From: a virus
Length of the DNA stretch: 32,588 bases
IMG/VR virus record: IMGVR_UViG_3300021075_000002
Coordinates: 1 to 32,588 of that record
Strand: one strand, 5' to 3'
Below, one piece after another: positions 31,401 through 32,588 of the stretch. The translations under genes and the position numbers were made by a program. Below the pieces are notes generated by a model. That model did no database searches, was not told the origin of the DNA, and saw only the letters and a program-made list of their open reading frames with translations. Positions within the stretch are counted from its first letter, which is position 1; each line of letters opens with the position of its first letter.

Positions 31401-32588
31401 CTTTATTTTTAGTGACACATCAAATGGTGGATATTTAAGAAAAGGTTTGATAAGCAATTTAAGTGGTGGAACTGGAGGTGGAACGAATGGTACATCAGGT
31501 AGTTCTGGAACATCAGGTAGTTCTGGAACATCAGGTAGTTCTGGAACATCAGGTAGTTCTGGAGTAAGCCCAACTGGATGTACTGATGTTAATTTTTATT
31601 ATAACACCACAACAGATGTTTTATATACACCAGGGTTAAACTTAACAGGATTAACATATTCAGGATTAACCAATTATTTAACAATTGGTCCAGATGGTAC
31701 GGTTTATTATACAACAGGCGCAACTGGAGGTGGAACAAATGGAACATCAGGTTCAAGTGGAACAAATGGAACATCAGGTAGTTCAGGTACAAATGGTACA
31801 TCAGGATCAAGCGGAACATCAGGAGCAGGTTTCAGTTGGTGTGGAGATTGGACTTATGGAGCTGATGCACCACATTACTGGGTATGGGTTTCAACTGATG
31901 GAACTCCACCATTATTATGGACAAGAGGATACACGGTTAGAATAAATAAAACTGATGCAAATGATGTAGATAGAAACTTACTATTAACATCACTACAGGC
32001 TCCATATTATATAACAATATCAGGATCATCAGGATATGTAAAATATTTAAATAGTTTAAACTTCTTAGACAATGGTGATAAAGTTGATTATTTTGTAGAA
32101 CCAGCAAATATAGTTGCTTCCGGCGGAACACCAGTACAATGGGGATCTTATACAATATGTTTCTCACCAACAGGATTATCAGGAACTAATGGAACCTCAG
32201 GTAGCTCAGGTACAAACGGAACATCAGGTAGCTCTGGAATAAGTCCGACTGGATGTACTGATGTTAATTTTTATTATAACACCACAACAGATGTTTTATA
32301 TACTCCAGGATTAAATTTAACAGGATTAACACAATCGGGTTTAACTAACTTTTTAGTGGTTGGTCCTAATGGTGATGTTTATTATACAACAGGTGGATCT
32401 GGAGGTGGAACAAATGGAACATCAGGTAGTTCAGGAACAAATGGAACATCAGGTAGTTCAGGAACAAATGGGACATCAGGAAGCTCAGGTACAAGAGGAA
32501 CATCAGGTTCAAGTGGAACAAATGGAACATCAGGTTCAAGTGGAACAAATGGAACATCAGGTTCAAGTGGAACAAATGGAACATCAGG
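25447..32588 (+). CDS. Giant tail-hub/collagen-like fibre fusion, 2493 aa (continues at base 1-467)
   Basis: Domain order: residues 1-150, a beta-sandwich with a carbohydrate-binding look (NNNFTKGTDYWSAGTG...NNNWWLYGVYIEC). Residues 151-1070, a tail-hub/Tal-like block of the Bacteroidota type (NLNLSVTDIKDISKRNSKYSKT, then LSTTLGDQYIFG and later DFITNIIKMFNLVVDED). Residues about 1071-1638, a proline-free Gly-X-Y shaft. Residues about 1639-2006, a right-handed-helix-like segment. Short shafts then alternate with two copies of a small domain (31564-31731 and 32242-32412), ending in a tip domain after base 151. The start ATG overlaps the Dit-like gene by 8 bases. Fusion of hub and fibre in one chain is unusual: one trimer would both plug the tail and reach for the host. 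Repeat count is the main uncertainty. Confidence 0.8.
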   Translation, partial: MANRTEIRLKDYKKIFPENNNFTKGTDYWSAGTGWSAFTTSFNTNILQHATGNTAALSQSGIEGLVAGKKYRVGLWVIDPYHITGTVTVNINGTNMPSVFTSQLRTYEAIITNVPASGSTITITPSSNNNWWLYGVYIECIDPTYTSNLDLYEDQQLNLNLSVTDIKDISKRNSKYSKTIKIPATKNNNIIFNNLQDVNSDTSYGEIYLNKNVQAEIYRNSVLIMSGFLYVASIQRDSDTPISYEVIFLSEIANLSTTLGDQYIFGNSDPTLDVDVSALSHVFRIEKIKDAWESGDTLHYYYPLIDYEGNETSTNKLVIKYLKPAISVKYLWDKIFEDADFTYDSTFLTSEPFTKLVMPWSGDVIFKDTNAQTYMCVKNTPTGPSYPGTIGPFQDQINWTWINGISGKTTTLTFNNPISYVVSNPTSNIHLPTDNSIFNSPGNTWVDIDITGLYNIRFKSNFLSFATVGYAPQYILKVVSTLHGVVHTITKNSQINVNTTLSFDFSINYYAEAGEKIYIQLWTNGKTTRYGDQTGNGTGSFYEGFRVYSVMDLGDFGFGGQIMWVNFKNMFGGEKVKKMDFITNIIKMFNLVVDEDLAIAKRFKIETNNTYYQGGTYRDWTNKIDNSSEDIKRLPEFINKNVLLENTKDKDTFNEEYIKEYSKTYGTKNVINEVGGSGDINITSTFASTPIGRLGTTNIPISKMYSIDRTSTPATVTRTGFLPRILYYNNIPMDSGMTNIVICTLTSPSTDFVQLCYNSTYYQYHPWAGHLNNPYEDTLDINFGEVERIFLPFSDDLTYNNLYYNYYEDYLGRLMDHDSKLVTYNILLNEVDMAEFRFCDTIRIKNASYVVNNIEDWTPGEFCKVELIKLGQNYLKFKPTHIRSYVYTAPYANIKSNITLTKPNVEIPIIVDPSTGLPYSYISDEGWYDKQLDYSDSNQVNPTSNSLVIGINNKVDDATNTQIIGDENILITEQPIDNISIVGNRNYIDSGVTNKVLFAADKSLTSGDTYYVYEDSEFVYTKSSTQQIQVRTGTTYDGEGNVTNFVLTAVSPDGWGEWRDPNLFWTGITSGTSGSSGSSGSNGTSGSSGSSGTNGTSGSSGSSGTNGTSGSSGSSGTNGTSGSSGTNGTSGSSGSSGTNGTSGSSGTNGTSGSSGTSGSSGTSGSSGSSGTNGTSGSSGSSGTNGTSGSSGTNGTSGSSGSSGTNGTSGSSGTSGSSGTSGSSGSSGTNGTSGSSGSSGSSGTNGTSGSSGSSGTNGTSGSSGTNGTSGSSGSSGTNGTSGSSGTNGTSGSSGTNGTSGSSGTNGTSGISGTNGTSGSSGSSGTNGTSGSSGTNGTSGSSGTNGTSGSSGSSGSSGTNGTSGSSGTNGTSGSSGTNGTSGSSGTNGTSGSSGTNGTSGSSGSSGTNGTSGSSGSSGTNGTSGSSGTNGTSGSSGTNGTSGSSGTNGTSGSSGTNGTSGSSGTNGTSGSSGSSGTNGTSGSSGTNGTSGSSGTNGTSGSSGTNGTSGSSGTNGTSGSSGTNGASGSSGSSGTNGTSGSSGTNGTSGSSGTNGTSGSSGTNGTSGSSGSSGTNGTSGSSGSSGTSGSSGSSGTNGTSGSSGSSGTDGTSGSSGSSGTDGTSGSSGTSGSSGTNGTSGSSGLSSGPFYIQVSGGTFYSDPHTVNSGDTIVFEPGCNMEITTGFTQGKFAVNISSTFKWPVFAVCNLEQFLDAFYKIENWTTCVEGADIVVYSDPVYSDLMPGTATRGSVTLDGDTAPLQHNKITVRGAGGAIYFNQYHINVVGNNCIYRDITFIGRLKFSTPTLTGATTFHIDGTTNKNIIFDNCGWSNIVSLYSTGSTEYKPQIIKSGLLDDGSGHAITFIGNSISNSDNNDGYRYNGNFGVQLSGTCYSIYLKVTDLSGDPASYTYMERDGIESCKFHLYGDQPHYEYSNADGFFVTDGSAIFSYDPTWTSTIGVAGHNPVIYNNHIVKHPFILDRPEATPASNDYFIFSDTSNGGYLRKGLISNLSGGTGGGTNGTSGSSGTSGSSGTSGSSGTSGSSGVSPTGCTDVNFYYNTTTDVLYTPGLNLTGLTYSGLTNYLTIGPDGTVYYTTGATGGGTNGTSGSSGTNGTSGSSGTNGTSGSSGTSGAGFSWCGDWTYGADAPHYWVWVSTDGTPPLLWTRGYTVRINKTDANDVDRNLLLTSLQAPYYITISGSSGYVKYLNSLNFLDNGDKVDYFVEPANIVASGGTPVQWGSYTICFSPTGLSGTNGTSGSSGTNGTSGSSGISPTGCTDVNFYYNTTTDVLYTPGLNLTGLTQSGLTNFLVVGPNGDVYYTTGGSGGGTNGTSGSSGTNGTSGSSGTNGTSGSSGTRGTSGSSGTNGTSGSSGTNGTSGSSGTNGTS
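28657..30360 (+). repeat. Long collagen-like shaft of the hub/fibre gene
   Basis: About 568 residues of nearly pure Gly-X-Y with X and Y almost only Thr, Ser and Asn (GTSGSSGTNGTSG). No proline or hydroxylysine-type motif is present. At 0.29 nm per residue a triple helix would be about 165 nm. Synonymous differences (ACAAATGG, ACCAACGG, AGTTCAGG, TCATCAGG) mark groups of repeats copied together. Assembly length may be compressed or expanded. Confidence 0.92.
31465..31563 (+). repeat. Short collagen-like linker, first
   Basis: Gly-X-Y triplets (GTGGGTNGTSGSSG...) lead from the preceding globular segment into the first copy of the duplicated small domain. Confidence 0.85.
31564..31731 (+). repeat. 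Duplicated fibre domain, copy 1 (copy 2 at 32242-32412)
   Basis: Both copies encode a segment starting SPTGCTDVNFYYNTTTDVLY and continuing GLNLTGLT...GLTN...GP-G-VYYTTG. DNA agreement is high over the first 90 bases and falls off at the 3' end. The copies are about 678 bases apart, each flanked by collagen-like linkers, so the unit of duplication was a domain plus its linker. Confidence 0.85.
31714..31830 (+). repeat. Short collagen-like linker, second
   Basis: Gly-X-Y triplets from the first duplicated domain to a globular domain beginning GFSWCGDWTYGADAPHYW, which is about 115 residues long and has aromatic strands. Confidence 0.85.
32179..32244 (+). repeat. Short collagen-like linker, third
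   Basis: Gly-X-Y triplets separating the Trp-rich globular domain from the second copy of the duplicated domain. Confidence 0.82.
32242..32412 (+). repeat. Duplicated fibre domain, copy 2
   Basis: Second copy of the domain described at 31564. Main differences lie in the last third, where LTIGPDGTVYY becomes LVVGPNGDVYY. Early codons are conserved also at third positions, showing recent duplication or gene conversion. Confidence 0.85.
32395..32588 (+). repeat. Collagen-like shaft that crosses the contig ends
   Basis: Gly-X-Y triplets from the second duplicated domain run to the window end and, after circular closure, on to about base 151 of the window. The last 127 bases are the redundant copy of bases 1-127. 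It leads to the C-terminal tip domain. Confidence 0.9.

Overview
This window looks like the complete genome of a tailed phage of a Bacteroidota host, assembled as a circle of about 32,461 bp. Bases 1-127 are repeated exactly as bases 32462-32588, so the last 127 bases are redundant and the true molecule is most likely circular or circularly permuted. The DNA is AT-rich and every convincing gene is on the + strand. Start codons follow A-rich leaders without clear Shine-Dalgarno sequences, and many genes are joined by TAATG or ATGA overlaps. These traits, plus portal, capsid and tail families of the type seen in Bacteroidota phages, suggest the host group. The genus cannot be named from the sequence.

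Layout, read around the circle from 11509. (1) 11509-13010: short genes, including a ribbon-helix-helix-like protein and a NUMOD4/HNH endonuclease, ending in an unusual cluster of G-runs. (2) 13011-13380: the only sizeable non-coding region, with direct repeats, a 12-bp palindrome and a strong bidirectional terminator. (3) 13381-17121: two methyltransferase remnants, small and large terminase, and an intact DNA methyltransferase with an inserted zinc-ribbon-like segment. (4) 17131-19166: small genes, a sigma-factor-like protein, and a gene read through a T9 slippery run, probably a tail-assembly-chaperone-like protein made by -1 frameshifting. (5) 19166-25454: a 1333-aa fibre with a tail-terminator-like head and collagen-like shafts, a glycine-rich tip-like protein, an HK97-gp10-like protein and a Dit-like tail protein. 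(6) 25447 through the window end and on to base 467: one 2493-aa protein that joins a tail-hub-like N-terminus to a very long proline-free Gly-X-Y fibre. (7) 574-7273: a cohesin-like protein, tape measure, capsid protease, scaffold, major capsid protein and probable tail tube, closed by a terminator. (8) 7348-11296: portal, head-tail connector, three or four small mostly membrane proteins (probable lysis region) and an Ig-like protein, closed by a second terminator.

The set is sufficient to build a long, non-contractile (siphovirus-like) tail with elaborate fibres. The tape measure predicts a tail of about 130 nm using the usual 0.15 nm per residue. No replication protein, integrase or endolysin was recognised. 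The most interesting points are the two giant proline-free collagen-like fibres fused to tail-core domains, the T9 frameshift, the capsid-like N-terminal peptide on the Ig-like protein, the G-run cluster beside the non-coding region, and the deletion scar of a ParB-methyltransferase gene.
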